A DNA stretch of 64,000 nt. Source: Theristus sp. LFF4_11. Lineage: Eukaryota; Nematoda; Chromadorea; Monhysterida; Xyalidae. The position numbers and the translations under genes were made by a program. Below, piece by piece: positions 1-13,600 of the stretch. Under the pieces are notes generated by a model. That model was given only the letters and a program-made list of their open reading frames with translations. It had not been told where the DNA came from and did no database searches. Every line of letters starts with the position of its first letter. Position 1 is the first letter of the stretch. The stretch covers positions 1 through 64,000 of the forward strand of contig JASANC010000974.1 in the NCBI GenBank assembly GCA_030248135.1, read 5' to 3'.

Positions 1-33
1 CGACGACGACGACCGAAACGAGGAGAGGACGAC

Positions 34-3000
34 ATGGTTGTTTTGACCGATTTACCGCCGCCCACTGAGGGAGTTCGTTTTCAGCAGCCGCAGACGAAAG
101 CCATCATTGAGACGCACAATTTTGGAATCGGAACGTTGTACGTCGCTGAAAGGTTCGTTAGGTTTGGTGATTGGCTAACTGTGGTGCGTTGTTGGCACCA
201 TAGTTGTTCCAGAGCCGAGGGGTTGGGGGGGGCCGATATAGATAGCTGGAGCAAATTTTCTAGATAGATAGATAGCTGGAAAATTTGGGGGGGGGGGCCG
301 CGGGGGGGGCCATGTGACTTTGGGGGGGGGGGCCGGTCAAAATTTTTAAATTTGATAGATAGATAGCCAAAACGCTAAAAAGCTATAAAAACAGCAAAAT
401 AATGCTAAAAATACACTAAAAATCAAGTATAAACGCGTATTTTACCTAAAATTATCGAAATTTTCAAGAATTACGAGCAAAAATGGTCAATTTTGGTGAA
501 AAATTGACTCATTTTATGTCTTCGAAGACAAAAATTTTCAGATAGATAGCTGACTGAGAAATTTTTTAGATAGATAATAGCTGAGCCGAAAAAACCTGTC
601 TGATAGAGATAGATTCGAAAATTTTTGGGGGGGGGCGGCCCCCCCCAGGCCCCCCCTAGAACAACTATGGTTGGCACAGCACAGACAATCAGAGAAGTTT
701 GAATTTGTTTTACTTTTAACCGACAAGTCCTGATCTTGCAACAGAAGAGCCTTTTTTGATGCATCGCGGCGTGGACATTGAAAAACAAGGGTTTTCTCAT
801 CCAGCCGAGCAACATTGTCTTTGAGGTTGTCATTGTCAAAAAAAGCAAAAAGCAATCATTTTATTGTGCAGCTGCGTGTCGTGGGTTGGTGAAGACGGTC
901 GCGGGTTTTCGTTGCAGTATCCGGCGATTTCGTTGCACGCCGTTTCTCGTGATCTCAACAATTACCCGGAGGAATGCATCTATTTAATGATTGACGCGGC
1001 CGCTACTGGTCGGTGGTTTTTTTGCTCTTGCGGATTTTGTTTTAAACGAACGCACATCAAAAGCGTACAAATTCTTGCGTTGTGCGGTTACTGCACTTGA
1101 ATGATTTTGCTCGAATCGTCTCTCACACGATGCATAATCCACGCATTGCTGCACCCATTGCGGCCTTGATTTGAAAACTGAGAAGTCGTGCAGAAACAGG
1201 TAGCACACGAAGTTTGACGTTGAGATGTTCCGAAAGGCAAACAATTCAACCCAAATCAACGACATGAAGTACCGTACCGAAATAGCGAAATCGACAAAAA
1301 AAGCGAAAGAATGGTCAAATCAAAACCAGCTGATTGTGCATTGCTCGCTCACTGTTTCTAGAGGGGCGTGAGACGAAGAAAGGCCCGCGGAAACTGCCGC
1401 AGCTGTTTTATGCGGACGTAACAGACGATATAGCCAGTTGGAATTTGTCCTCGAAAACGGTGCAACAGGGCAATTCAGAAGAGACGTCAGGTGACTGAGA
1501 AACCGTGAAACGTTCCAAAGTGTAGCCCGTGAAAGTCACCGATTATACAAGAAATGTGTTCTCTCTAGGACCAAAAAATCAGAGCAACACCCCTTTCCTG
1601 ACTTGCTTGCAACTCTGGATTTCGCTCGCAGAAAAATTTTGTCAAACGTTTCAAAGTTGAGCAAACAGCACTGATTGTGTCCTGTTTATAAAAAGACCAT
1701 TTCACGAAATTCGCGATACAAGACTCCTTGCGCGAGCACTTTGGAACGTTTGGCCGAATTTTTGTCTGTCATTCGTTTGAAAATTTGAAGTGTGCGTTTT
1801 GTCTGATTGTGCTAGTTTCCCAGTCGCGTCTTTCATTCTGCAGACATTCTCGCGAATCAGCCGCAACCGGCGGAGGCGTCAAGTAGCCAAGAAAGTGGCG
1901 GCGACGGCGGCAGTGACGCAATGCAAAACGGCGATACGGACAACGACGACGGCGAGACGGACGATTTGCCGCCGATCGCTGAACTGCGTTTCGTGCCGCT
2001 CGACCGAAGCGTCCGTGAGTGGGCGTTGGGCGGCTGTTTTTCGATATCGTGCAGACTATGCGATCAATAAACGAATATTTGTCACCCTCGTGGCCTGGTA
2101 ATAAATAGTGCGTTAGACTGCAGTCTGTGCGCTCGGGGGATCGAGCCCCGCCGAGGGGTGTATAGGCACTTAATGACAGAAAAGTCGATGGGCGCCCTGC
2201 TCAATGGCGTTCTGTACGCTTCTCTGGGTTAGCCCTGGCTAAAAACATCGCCTAAAAATTCCAACAACAACAACAGCAACAAAATGTTGCTGCGTGCGCG
2301 CATACGGATTTGGGACTGGGATTGAGTGGGAATGATTCATGGGACTGAGTATATTCTTCGTTTTTCTGTGCCATGTGTTCTGATTGATCGCATTCTTTAT
2401 AACTACTCATCAAGGCACATCGTCACTTACCCACCCACCTGGTTTTTTTCAGTCGACCAATTATTCGACGTACTATCCGAGTGTCAAGCGTTGCATCCCG
2501 ATGAAGACGACGAAGTGGAAATTGAGAATGGTACGTCACTGTGATTGGACAAACCAGTGCTGATCAATATACGATCATGCCCCGTCCAACGGTGTGGTGG
2601 TGGTGGAAGGGATTGAGGGCACCCGGGGTGGTTTGCGGCAAGGTTCACCGCATGGCCGCTGGTGCAACCAATTCCTTCACAGCGTTGTTGTTGTTGTAGC
2701 CGCAGACGATGACATCGTCATCCGTGGGGCGCCCCAGTTTCGCATCCTCAATCAACGATGGAAGAGCTCCGAATTTACGGTTCATCACACCGTTGTTGTT
2801 GTTCATGGCCCAGGGTGGGAAAAGTATAAGTAGTGACGCAATTTAGCCGATCGAGCGGGCTCGGTCGGGTGCGGACGTTGGGTAGGAGCTGCGTCGTTGT
2901 CCGCGCATCACACCGTCGTTTAGGTACACGATAGAGCGACGGCGAAGCAATCGCTTCCAGTTTTCTTCATTGATAAAGTTTACACTGCTTGGTTGAAAAC

Positions 3001-3665
3001 ACTGTTCGCAACCGAGTAGTATTTCATTTCACCGACTTTCTCGCCACGCAGATTTCGACGAAGACGCCGAGTGGGTGACCGCAGACGGCGACGGCTCCGG
3101 CGTGGTACAACTGAGTGAACACGGACAGGCGGTCTTGGACAGAATCACGGCGGCCGGCGATCAAGCAGGCAAGGGGAACGAGCGATAAGCGTTTTGCTTG
3201 AAGCAGCCTGGTGGTGGAGACCGGATGTTGGTGGAACAGAATGGGGCTGGTCTGCCATCATGTGGTGCTGGGTGCCTCCATCCATGGTCATTGTTTATAT
3301 TCGATATGCGGCGGCAAACTGATTTGCATTGTCCGTGGTGTGCTCCACCACGACTTCTGGTCTTGAGATTGTGCCCTGTTTCACTGCACACGTGATTCGT
3401 GGCACAATGACCGACAAACACACTGGCAACGGCAAACTCAACCTTGCACGTGTGTGGACGGTGTGTTGTTTGTTGCCCTGAAATCACATGCGAGTTATTT
3501 ACTATTCGAAAGTTCACTTCCATCAAACATCAGTAAATATCGCAGCTAGTTTGTTTGGTTTTGGGCTGCAATCATTTCGCATTGCTGTTCAACAAAACTG
3601 AAAAAAAAACAATTTCAGCCAACGACGATATTGAAGAGGATGATATGGACGCGGAAGAGAATTGA
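34..3665 (+). CDS. icln: pICln (methylosome / chloride nucleotide-sensitive channel regulator), complete, 6 exons
   Basis: Assembled exons are 34-152, 872-1008, 1844-2014, 2453-2530, 3052-3168 and 3619-3665, giving 222 aa; every junction keeps frame. Exon 1 has PPPTEGVRFQQPQT, exon 2 FSLQYPAISLHAVSRD, exon 4 CECQALHP-like SECQALHPDEDD, and the protein ends in an acidic EEDDMDAEEN tail, all in family order. Human pICln is about 237 aa. In the family it is a PH-like fold with acidic loops that binds Sm proteins and PRMT5, chaperoning snRNP assembly in the cytosol. The acidic serine/glycine stretch in exon 3 matches the usual acidic insert. Intron 5 starts with GC (CAG|GCAAGG), and reading through it would give a shorter tail stopping near 3189. 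Intron 1 carries an inverted-repeat element and intron 3 a SINE. Identity is very secure; the ATG at 34 is the only in-frame start visible. Confidence 0.93.
197..675. repeat. Inverted-repeat element in pICln intron 1
   Basis: Ends are inverted copies of CCATAGTTGTTC followed by G-rich (left) and C-rich (right) homopolymer runs. The inside has GATAGATAGCTG repeats on both sides. It fills most of the intron and looks like a non-autonomous fold-back element. Confidence 0.55.
2082..2283 (+). mobile_element. tRNA-derived SINE, copy 1
   Basis: Head has an A-box-like TGGCCTGG and B-box-like GGGATCGAGCCCCG, then a shared body (CACTTAATGACAG, GCTTCTCTGGGTTAGCCC) and a CAA-rich tail. The region after the A box is altered here. 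It lies in pICln intron 3. Confidence 0.8.
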
Positions 3666-4636
3666 AACGTTTTTTTCAAAAATTTCCATTTTTTACTCTC
3701 AGTGTGTTGTAGTACCAACGTTGCTAATCATTATTGTTATTCGTGCGTTTGCAGCTCTTAAAAAATCGAAACGCACTCTTGTTTCGTCATTTGTTATTAT
3801 TGGTTTGGAATTGAATACTGGCGTCTCGGTGGCGAGCAAAAGCAAGGCGGGTTCAAATTGTGGTTTTCCGATTTTGTTTGTTTTTTGTTACATGTGTTCG
3901 TTGTTGTGTTCACTTGTTGCATAAATCGTAGAAAGAATCTGGCAAGTAAGGCATATGAGTGCTAGAAACGAGTCGACTGTTTCTGCCTGGTTTTGGAGGC
4001 GGCATTTGAAAATTTTTCTGAAAAAAAACAGACATTTTCCACTTTTAGCTGCGTTGACCACTTTTGGCACAGAAGGCATCACTTTTGAAAGGTGTGGTCT
4101 TGGCGGCTTTTCAAACTGAGCAGCCCCTTGGCCGCCGTTGTCTTGGTTTACCGGGCGACACCGCGAAGTCATACACTATCCGTGATGTCACTCCACAACC
4201 TACAGGCCACCAATAAGAAAAATTGGTTTTGTCATACAAAACTGTTGAATTCACTGCCTGCATTTTCTGCTGAAAAGGATTACCAGTAAAAAGTTGCACA
4301 ATTACCCACGATGTAAACGCGTCATTCATTGACAAAACCCGGCTGAGTAAAAAAAGAACAGGCGAAAGAAAACAAACGCAATATTTGTAAAAATCGCCAG
4401 ACAGCAATCGGAACGTTATTATGAACCAACCAATACAAGTACCGGCAAAAGTTTGCTCGAATAATAATACTTCAACAAAATGAAACTTGCAAAAATGTCA
4501 CTTTTCTACGACTTTCCACTGACGTTCGGCAGGAAACTATGGAAATAAAATTTACATGAATTATCACAAAAAAATTAATAAAAGCATTCAGCAAAAACAT
4601 CACTCAAGCGAAATAGTCACAGTCGTATTGGGTGAT

Positions 4637-7600
4637 TCACCAGACAGGAACAGATGGAAATAGGCCACCGAAATCGACGTGTGCCAGCTTATAATATCGT
4701 TGAATATTGTTCTTGAATTCGTACTTTCCGGCTACCGTCAGTTCAGTTCTCTATAAAACAACAAAAAAGTCACAACCAGCTGAACAGAAAACGTCAGTTA
4801 ATTGGTTGCTGGTCACGTGATGCATGTTTTCTGTGCAGGAATTGCTGTGTGTGGCTGAGTTTGGTTTGCACAGAGAGCATGCATGCCGTAATCACCAACG
4901 AATCAGACGGTCTCCAATAATATAAAATTCGACTGTAAAATAGAGCACACGTTGTCGAACCAGTGGTTAAAAAAGTGAAAAACGAATATCCACCAAAAAA
5001 ACTCAAAAAAAGAAAAGTTTTCCAGTTCCAACCTGGAATCGATGATGCCATTCGAGAACAGTCGCACCTGGAATTCACCCTCTTCGTTCGGCTCGAATGT
5101 GGACGGCACCATGACGTACTGACCGGGTGGGAGGCGACATCGGGTTGTCACCTGCAAATTAGCCGCAGAAATACAACAACTCGGATCAGCAAAATGAAAC
5201 ACACCGACAAACGAACAATCTGCTGCTTGATCGGATCGCTTTTAGAAAACGGGAGAAACGTTCGCTATTTACGGCTTTGCCAAGCATGCCACGGTGGACA
5301 CCACACCCCAAGCAGACACCGACCTAATCGCAGTCACAAATTAACCAAACTAAACCAATCGTGAACACGACTGGTCAGAGTCAGATTTTCAAGGAGTAAT
5401 ACAAGAATAGTCTTTTGTGGATATGGGGCAGACTCAAAAAAATTGAGCGTGCAGCGGTTGAAATTAAACCAAGACAGTGTATTGTTCAGTTTGACAGCAT
5501 GGTGAGACTTGTCAGATAGCATCAATATTACGTCAGTTTGGTGACCAGCCCTCGCGGTGTCGGTCCGCAGCATACAAAGCAAAAAACTGACGAATAACAT
5601 CGTTTTTCCGCATATATGCGTGGCCACAAGCCAACCCAAGCATCAGTATTAGTTGATGCGCGTGGGCCCAAGCCAAGCAGCACATGCCCGCACGGAAATC
5701 CGCCTCCACCAACGAACGCACCTCACGCAGGTTGATGAACACCGGACTGCGCGCGGTCGCTCGATTCGTACCGAAAAAGTCGCCGTCCAGTTTGCCGCCA
5801 AGATCGTTTGTCTGCAACAGTGGCACGATCTCGCAATTTACTGATTTGCTATCACAGAAGTGTCCCTTTCAGCCTAGTTTCCGTTCCGTTCAATATCTAA
5901 TTCCGTAAACCCCTGAACTAAGATCGTACCGAGACCCATTACGGTAGCCCCACCACCAACCATCGTACACCGTCAATTCTTCTGAAGGCCCGTTTATACC
6001 TGACGTATGCGCATACGGCACGTCACCTGACGCCACTTTAGGTCCCATGATATTCCATACTACCGTTCATACAGACGTATCGTACGTCGTATGCATGTAC
6101 GGCACGCCCCCTTACGTCCCGTGTTCTTGCGTACTATCGTTCCTACCTGTCGTACGTCGACGTACGTCTGCATACGTCAGGTAGAAACGGGCCTAAACTG
6201 CTGCAAACTGAACGGCTCTGAAGCTGAATAGAAAAACAGAAAACGACGAACCTCATAGACAGCGAATCCAATGGAGAGCATGTCGAGTCCCTTCGCCCGC
6301 AACTGCCGCCGGTATTTCTGCGTCAGCGCAAAGATGCACGTGCACAACTGGTCGTCGTCGTCCGGGTCGGCGTCCTCGAGGCGAATGCCGAACTGCGGAT
6401 TGTTCGGAAAGGTGCCTGTGAAAAATGGACACTCGTTAAAAAAAACTGGTGAAGAGTCAAGGCCCGTTTATACCTGACGTACGCAGACCAGACGTACGTC
6501 AGGTATGAACGTAGTATGCAATAACACGGGACCTGAAGTGACGTGACGTGATGTACATGCATACGTCTGTATGAACGGCAACACGAAACCTAAAGTGCCG
6601 TGCCGTGCCGTATGCGCATACGTCAGGTATGAACGGGCCTTTACTGGGCGGCTTGTGCGCTAAGTGAACCGGTTTCCTAAATTTTGTTCATTCGCTCGCA
6701 CGGACCGTTTCGAACCGAAACTAAACTGACGCAGATAATTGCGGCATCCGCCGGCGGTGCTGCCCGCGTCCCAGGCGCCGTCGTGCGTCTGCGCGTTCCA
6801 CTTCAACCGTGGATTGAACGAGATGCCGGTCATCGCCTGCACCTCGTCTAGCACTTCTGGCCCGAGGTTGCACACCTCGACTTTCTCGAAGTTTCGGAGG
6901 AAGTCGTCGATCGAGATCCTGATTTGGAGAGCATTCAGTATCAGTACAGCAGATTTGTTAGCCACCACAAATTGAGTGTTTGATTTCAACCGAACCGCAT
7001 CATGCATTCGTTTTTCTGACTGCATTTCAAAGTTTCGCATGCTCTGTATTCTGTGAAAGAACTGACAGGTTTAAACGAACAGTCCATACAGCATGTTTTT
7101 TGAACCTATCAGTATTTTTGCAGGACACAGAACGCGTGAAACGAGAAAGAACACGGAATTGGCGTTGTGAGAAGATATATTTAGCCGCAAATGGGGTTGT
7201 GGCGGTTTCAACAAAACCCGATATTCGTTCTCTCTACTGCAATGATTGTTTCGCAAGCTCTGTATGCAGCGAAAAAGTGACCGGTTCTAACGAACAAACT
7301 TTAAAAATAATCGAACGATTGCCAATTATCAAAACAAGACCTTGCAATTCAATCTGGTTTCGCATCCCATCCCCATCAATCGCATTAATAAAATTCACAA
7401 TGATTTGTAACGATTCACCAATGCGATAGCCCAAAAACCGCAGGCCCCCAGCCCAAAACCCCACCAATATTCTCCATCGTGCGCGAATTCCAGTCCCATC
7501 TCCTGTTTCACCGACGAAGCCACCCCGTCCCATCCGGACCAATTGTCCGACCACGCTCCGTTCCACTCTGTTTCGTTGCCCCACGGATTGCGCACTCGCA

Positions 7601-10600
7601 ACAGCAGTGTTTCGCCGAAGCGCGGATGTTGCACCGAAAATGGCGAGGGGTAAATATGACGAAAGAAGATCAGGCTTCTTGAATTTGGTGTTGTCGTTTC
7701 ATTGATTTTTTGTTTTGTTTTGTTAGAATTTTAGGCGATGTTTTTAGCCAGGGCTAACCCAGAGAAGCGTACAGAACGCCGTCGAGTTTCCTCTGCCGTC
7801 ATTAAGGTGCCTATACACCGCTCGGCGGGCCTCGATCCCCCGAACGCACAGAAAACGGTCTCCACCAGGCCACGAGGGTGACATGTTGACGTAAAGGCAA
7901 TGAAACTGCTAAAATTGTAGCGCATTTCCAGTGTTCCGGACACGCACCATTTTCATCATGGTAATGCTGTACGCGTGCCCTTTGACCAGGCCGTTCGGCA
8001 TGCGCGCCTCGTAGATGTTAGGGTCGGCCTGGAAGAGCAACGTTGGGGTTGTGTTTTTAAGCAAACCTGCACGCTGATTGGTGTTTTTCAAACCTAAAAC
8101 CTGTTCAGCTAATCACCTGGTGCAGTCATTCATACTGCCAACCTAGTCTGGAACATCAGATAAACCGGCGGCAAACGCACTATGCTGGCTACCGTGTGCA
8201 CAATACAAGCGTGTGCGAAAGATTCAAAAGTTTACAACAAAAAACCAAAGACTCTCCGAGTTTCCGAAACCAGTAGGCGTACTTCAAATGTGAATAAAAT
8301 TCAAAAACAAAATATCAAAATAATCAAAATACGGCCGCACCTCAATGGAGCACGCCAGCAGCGATCCCATCTCGTTCGCGCGCATCATCATCTGCGGCAA
8401 GTTCGGCGGCGGATTCTGGCGCAAATCGTAAAACTCGGTCAGTCCGCCGGTGAAGTCCTCGAGCGCCTCGGAGGTGCTGCCGCCCTTCAGCGCTTCGTAG
8501 CTGCCGTGCAGTCTGCAGTCACAGAACGAAACTGCTGTGAACTTGCTTGCACTTGGTGGCACGCATTTGATTGGGCGATTTCTGGTGTGGTGTGTCCGCA
8601 ACGTAGACGCGTTATTAACCAGTGCGCAAAGAATTTTAAGCACAGCAACACAAAAAGTTCACTTATTTACGGTTTCGCCGGGCACGCGGTTCAAAGGCCC
8701 GAAATCAATCACTGAATTCAATCAGAGAACCTTAGCAGCCAATCATCTGATTTCATAGGAAATGGGGTCAGCCTGTTATTATGCGGTATAAATAGCACAA
8801 CAAAGAAACCTGTCTGTCTGACTGAAACAAAACCAAAACCACAATCAATCTGCTCTGACCAACTCCTCCCAAAATGCCAATAACTGCATGATCTGTGCGC
8901 CTACTTAGCATAAGCCTTTTCCAGCAACGCCGACCAAAACTCGGTGTTGTCTCTCGAGTGCATGTACAGGAGTTCACCGTTGCTCGTGGGCAGACGGTCG
9001 TCGACGACCACATCCACCCATTTGCCGTATTGCCAGAATTGAAAGTGGAATATGCCTGGAAGAATATTTTGTTGAACTATTGCTACTATTTGTTTTGCAA
9101 CTTGGAAGTCAATGCAATGCAACCACAGTGACTGCTCAACAAGCTACCTACCATACATCTAACTACAGTTAAACTCTTAAATTATAGGGAGTCAGCTGAT
9201 TGGTTGGTGGCGAACGACAGACTCCGACAGACGACGCTCCACGGCAATGCCCGCATAGAAAGCATGCATCACGTGACCACCAACCAATCAGTTGATTCCC
9301 TTTTATTTAGACTTCGACTGTATCATCGATCGTATTACTGCAAAAAATTAAATTTAACGAGTTTAGACCGCCACACTGACGATTGACGCATAAAAACCGC
9401 ACGGCCTAACCACGACGATGCCGACGCCGCCGCATACTTGTCGCAATCGGGGGAGGAGGTTACAATTCCGGCCCGAAGAATCACGATCGAATCAGAATCA
9501 GACTCGCAATCAATAACGCCCATCATACTAACCAGCGTAATTTTCCGTGAAACTTTGATCCGGCGGCACCACCCGATAGAACAGTTCGTCGCGCATCGTC
9601 AACAGCGCCGTCGCCGCTAGCAGCCAGCAGTCGCCCAGTTCACCCTGAATCACGTCGAAGCGCGAATGTCCCTCGACGAACAACTGCGGCTCGTCGAAGA
9701 TTTCCTGAAAATTTTTTAAAGAAATTTTTGATTGGCGTTAGATTATAGCTGAATAATACACCGTTTAGCATGGCATGCTCTGACTGGTTCGATACATTCA
9801 CACTTTTCAAAATGCAATAACGTTGTGTGTTGTTTTGCATACAACGGAGTTGAGGGAGGGAGTGGAAAATTCTAAAGAACAGTGATTGGGCTTGGCCGCC
9901 GCGTACACAACCACACAGTATGTCAGATTCACAAGCAACAAGAAAAAAGACCTATATCTAACATAACGCCTACTTTCGTGTACCATGGTCTCAAAGAAGA
10001 AACATACCCAGATTTCTAAAAAAAAACAAAAAAAAACACTTTTCAACCACTCGAAGTTCACAAAAAAGAATTCTACAAAACAACCGAGAAAAAACATTTC
10101 CGACAAAAAACAACAACCGCGCACCCCCGGTCGTTTCCATTCGATGCGTTTCGGCGGCGAACGACTGTAAAACAACGAGGAATCTACGGCCGGAAACTCG
10201 GGATCTTCGAACAGCTGCTGATTGTCGAGACACTGCTGGCGGAGCGAGTTGAAGTCCTGGCCTTGGCCGGGCGCCGGGCGCGGACGAGGACCCGGCTTTG
10301 GGGTCGGGTCGACCGGCACGTACGGGTCGACCTAAGTTAAAATTTTTCAAATTTTGTTTGTAGTAGCCCACTTTCCACGCATCAATCTGACAGGTTCCAA
10401 AAACCCGAAGGTACCGAATTCCGATGGTTTGGTGTGCGGGGTTAACGGATGGTCCCGTAGACCAATGACCTCGCCAGGAGACGGAAACACAAGCGAACGA
10501 ACAACGCTGCTTATTAGGTTTTTATTGTAAATGGCTCGATATTGACTAAAATGTGTGCTATGCAGCGCATCAAATTGTGTGCTGCACACCTACACCGTTT

Positions 10601-13600
10601 GACAGAAGGCTCATCAGCAAAAAACCACTTGATTGAGTTCGGCACGGCTCGGCAAATCAGTCTCAAATTCAGATCAGACCAGCAAAACACGCCCACAAAA
10701 TGTCACTGCACTACTCCAAACGCACTCACGTCTCGTTTGAATTTGCCCGTGATCAGATTATCGAGGATCAGCTTGCCAAGGTTGCCAAGTCCATTGTCCT
10801 TGCCGCCAAGATTGAACAACGCGTTGCCGGCGATGGAGCCGATGATACGACCGGTGTTCGGATCGATTCCGAGGTATTTATGGCCGAGTTGACCGGCGTA
10901 TTTGCTGATCATGTCCACGGCGATGCCCTTGAAACCGCCCGTGTTGAAGTTGGCGCCTGTTGTTGTTGTTGGGATTTTTAGGCGACGGTTTCAGCTAGGG
11001 CTAACCGAGAGAAGCGTACAGAACGCCATTGAGTAGGGCGCCCATCGAGTTTTCGTCTGTCATTAAGTGCCTGTACACCCCTCGGCGAGACTCGATCCCC
11101 CCAGCGCACAGACAACAGTCTGCTACCACCTGGCCACGAGGTGACATCATTCGCTTTTTGTATATTTTGAATAGCCTTGAGCGTTCTGACCGTTTTTCAA
11201 TTATAAATCTCAATTCTCAAAATTTTCAAAAAAAATTAAAATTTTTCCAAATTCCAAAACCAACCTCCGCCGTTTCCGCGGGCGCCGCGATTGCCGCCGC
11301 CGCCAATCAGGCCGGACAAATTGCCGAGCAGATCCGAGCCGCCACCACCGCCGCCTGAATGGAATTAAGCGGCATTCATGAAGCAGTATTTAGTGACTGG
11401 TCACTGTGTTAAAACATAGCCATGCGGTCACTAAATACTGCTTTATAAATTTAGAGTTCAAAAATTCATAAAATTAGTTCTATAGCTCAAATATATTTTC
11501 TAGTGGAATTGTTCATCTTCTTGTTAGTATCTGCTAGCAACATGGAGGCCATGGCCTGAAGAAAAAAGATCAGATCCGTTGTTATTCGTGATTTGCAAGC
11601 GAAGCGTGAGCTTGATTGGTGCAATTTCGTGTACTTTATTCCACTTCTTCTGAATCCCTGCCTGAAGTTTCGCAATGTAATCAACAAAAAAGTAAAATTA
11701 GGAGCCCAACAAGAACTAAAAAACCTGCTACAACTGCAAAACAAAAATAAAACAACTACTGAAACTAAAACGTCCACCTAAAAAAAGCATTCTGCACTTT
11801 TCAAAATCTACCTTTGCCACCTCCACCAAGCAGTCCGCCCAGAGTGTCGCCCAAACCGCCGCCTCCTTGAAAAAAAGAAGAAAAATAAAAACTACCGCAG
11901 ATTCGATGTTGGAACTGAGAAAAAAGCGATAAAAAACTGTGACACGAAACTTGGCAGGTAAATAGGCAAGTTGGGTTGCTTGGGAGCAGAATTAGGTAGA
12001 GCATAAACAATGTAGCACAAATGGACATGTTACAACGATGTAGGAAATAAACAGAAGCACACAAAGACAAGCATTGAAACTAAAAAACACAGGACAGACA
12101 ACACACACAACACACGAAAAGCTGAATATTGATAAACCGTTTGAGTTGCCACCGCCGCCGCCACCAATCAATCTATCCGTAATGCGATCCGAAATTCGAT
12201 CCGCAATCATACCACCGATCATTCGTCGCATGCCTTTCAATTTTCGCACCCAGTTTTTTTCAGGAAAAAAACCAATGCAACACAAAAGGCAAGTGAAAGC
12301 AAATAAGCCCCGGAGAAACGAACAGAAAAGATTGTGCTGGACTAAGATCGTTGAACTAAAACTTATACATACAGTATGTTTGTTTAAACCTGTCACTTTT
12401 TTCGCGGAATACAGAGCTTGCGAAAGAAGAAAGAACGGGATATCAGAGTTGTGCGAAAACATATCAAGCCACAAATGGGATGTTTGATTTCAACAAAAAA
12501 ACCATACTTTCGTTTTCCTTACTGTAATTCAGAGATTCAAACGCTCTGTATTCTACGAAGACGGTGACAGGTTTAGCCAAACACACTTTATACAGTATAC
12601 CGCTCGATTTCGGCTCCGGCTCAGGATCTTTGTGACCCAAGAATCCCCCGATCATACCGCCCAGATCGCTACCACCAGCGTCGCTGTCACCTAAGATGGA
12701 GAACGCAAAAAACATGCAAAACAACGAAAGACGAAACAAAACACAGCTGACAATAACCTATAACTCAAAAACACATAAACACAAAATGATAAAACCCAGA
12801 AAGCATAAACCTAAAAGGAAACAAATGGAAAGCAACACCTGGACGCTAGAACATAAACAACTACCACGAACACAAAACAACGAATAATACAAAGAACTCA
12901 ACTGTATGATTAGAAAAACAAAAACAAAAACATCGAATAAAGAAATAAAACAGACAACCAACAACAACAACACCTCCACGTTGGCCGCCACCTCCTCCAC
13001 TCAGCAGTCCACCAATCATGTTTCCGAAACCGCCGCCGCCGCCACCACCTGTCAATTGATCAACAAGTTTGAACAACTTCAAAAAAACATACAGAACTCA
13101 ACGATTCAACCACAAAAACACACTATGGAACACAACAAACGTCACCAAATTGGCACGATAAAAAACGAAATGGATAATTGCGATTTAACAAAAAATACAA
13201 AACCTCATGAATTTCAGACAACTTACAGCACAAAATAGTAAGAAAACGCAAATGACGTAAAAAGCCACATTACTTCTGCAATGATTTGCTATCTATTATT
13301 ATTACAAAGACACTGATTGGCCTGACCCAGCCAAAAGAGATACAACTCTGAGCTCATTCAACAAAAAAACGCCATCCAGATAATCAAAAAGCTCGACATG
13401 CAGCAAAAAACAACAGCGATAAAAGAATCATTTTTTGAACATCACCACCAACTGCACAAAACTTAGAGAGTGAACACGATTAGAGCACTTGGCAAGCTTG
13501 AATTTTCTTGCAGTTTACCGGGATTACAACAAAAAACAAAAAACTCACCACCACCGCCTCCACTTCCGCCGCCCCCACTGAGACAATTGCCGATCAGGCC

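Noticed and set aside
12240..12345. Longer form of calpain exon 5 using the in-phase acceptor CTTAG at about 12343
   Set aside because: It would insert a hydrophobic stretch ([14 protein letters not shown]) into the Gly-rich region. The short exon matches its neighbours in size and phase, though its acceptor is weak.
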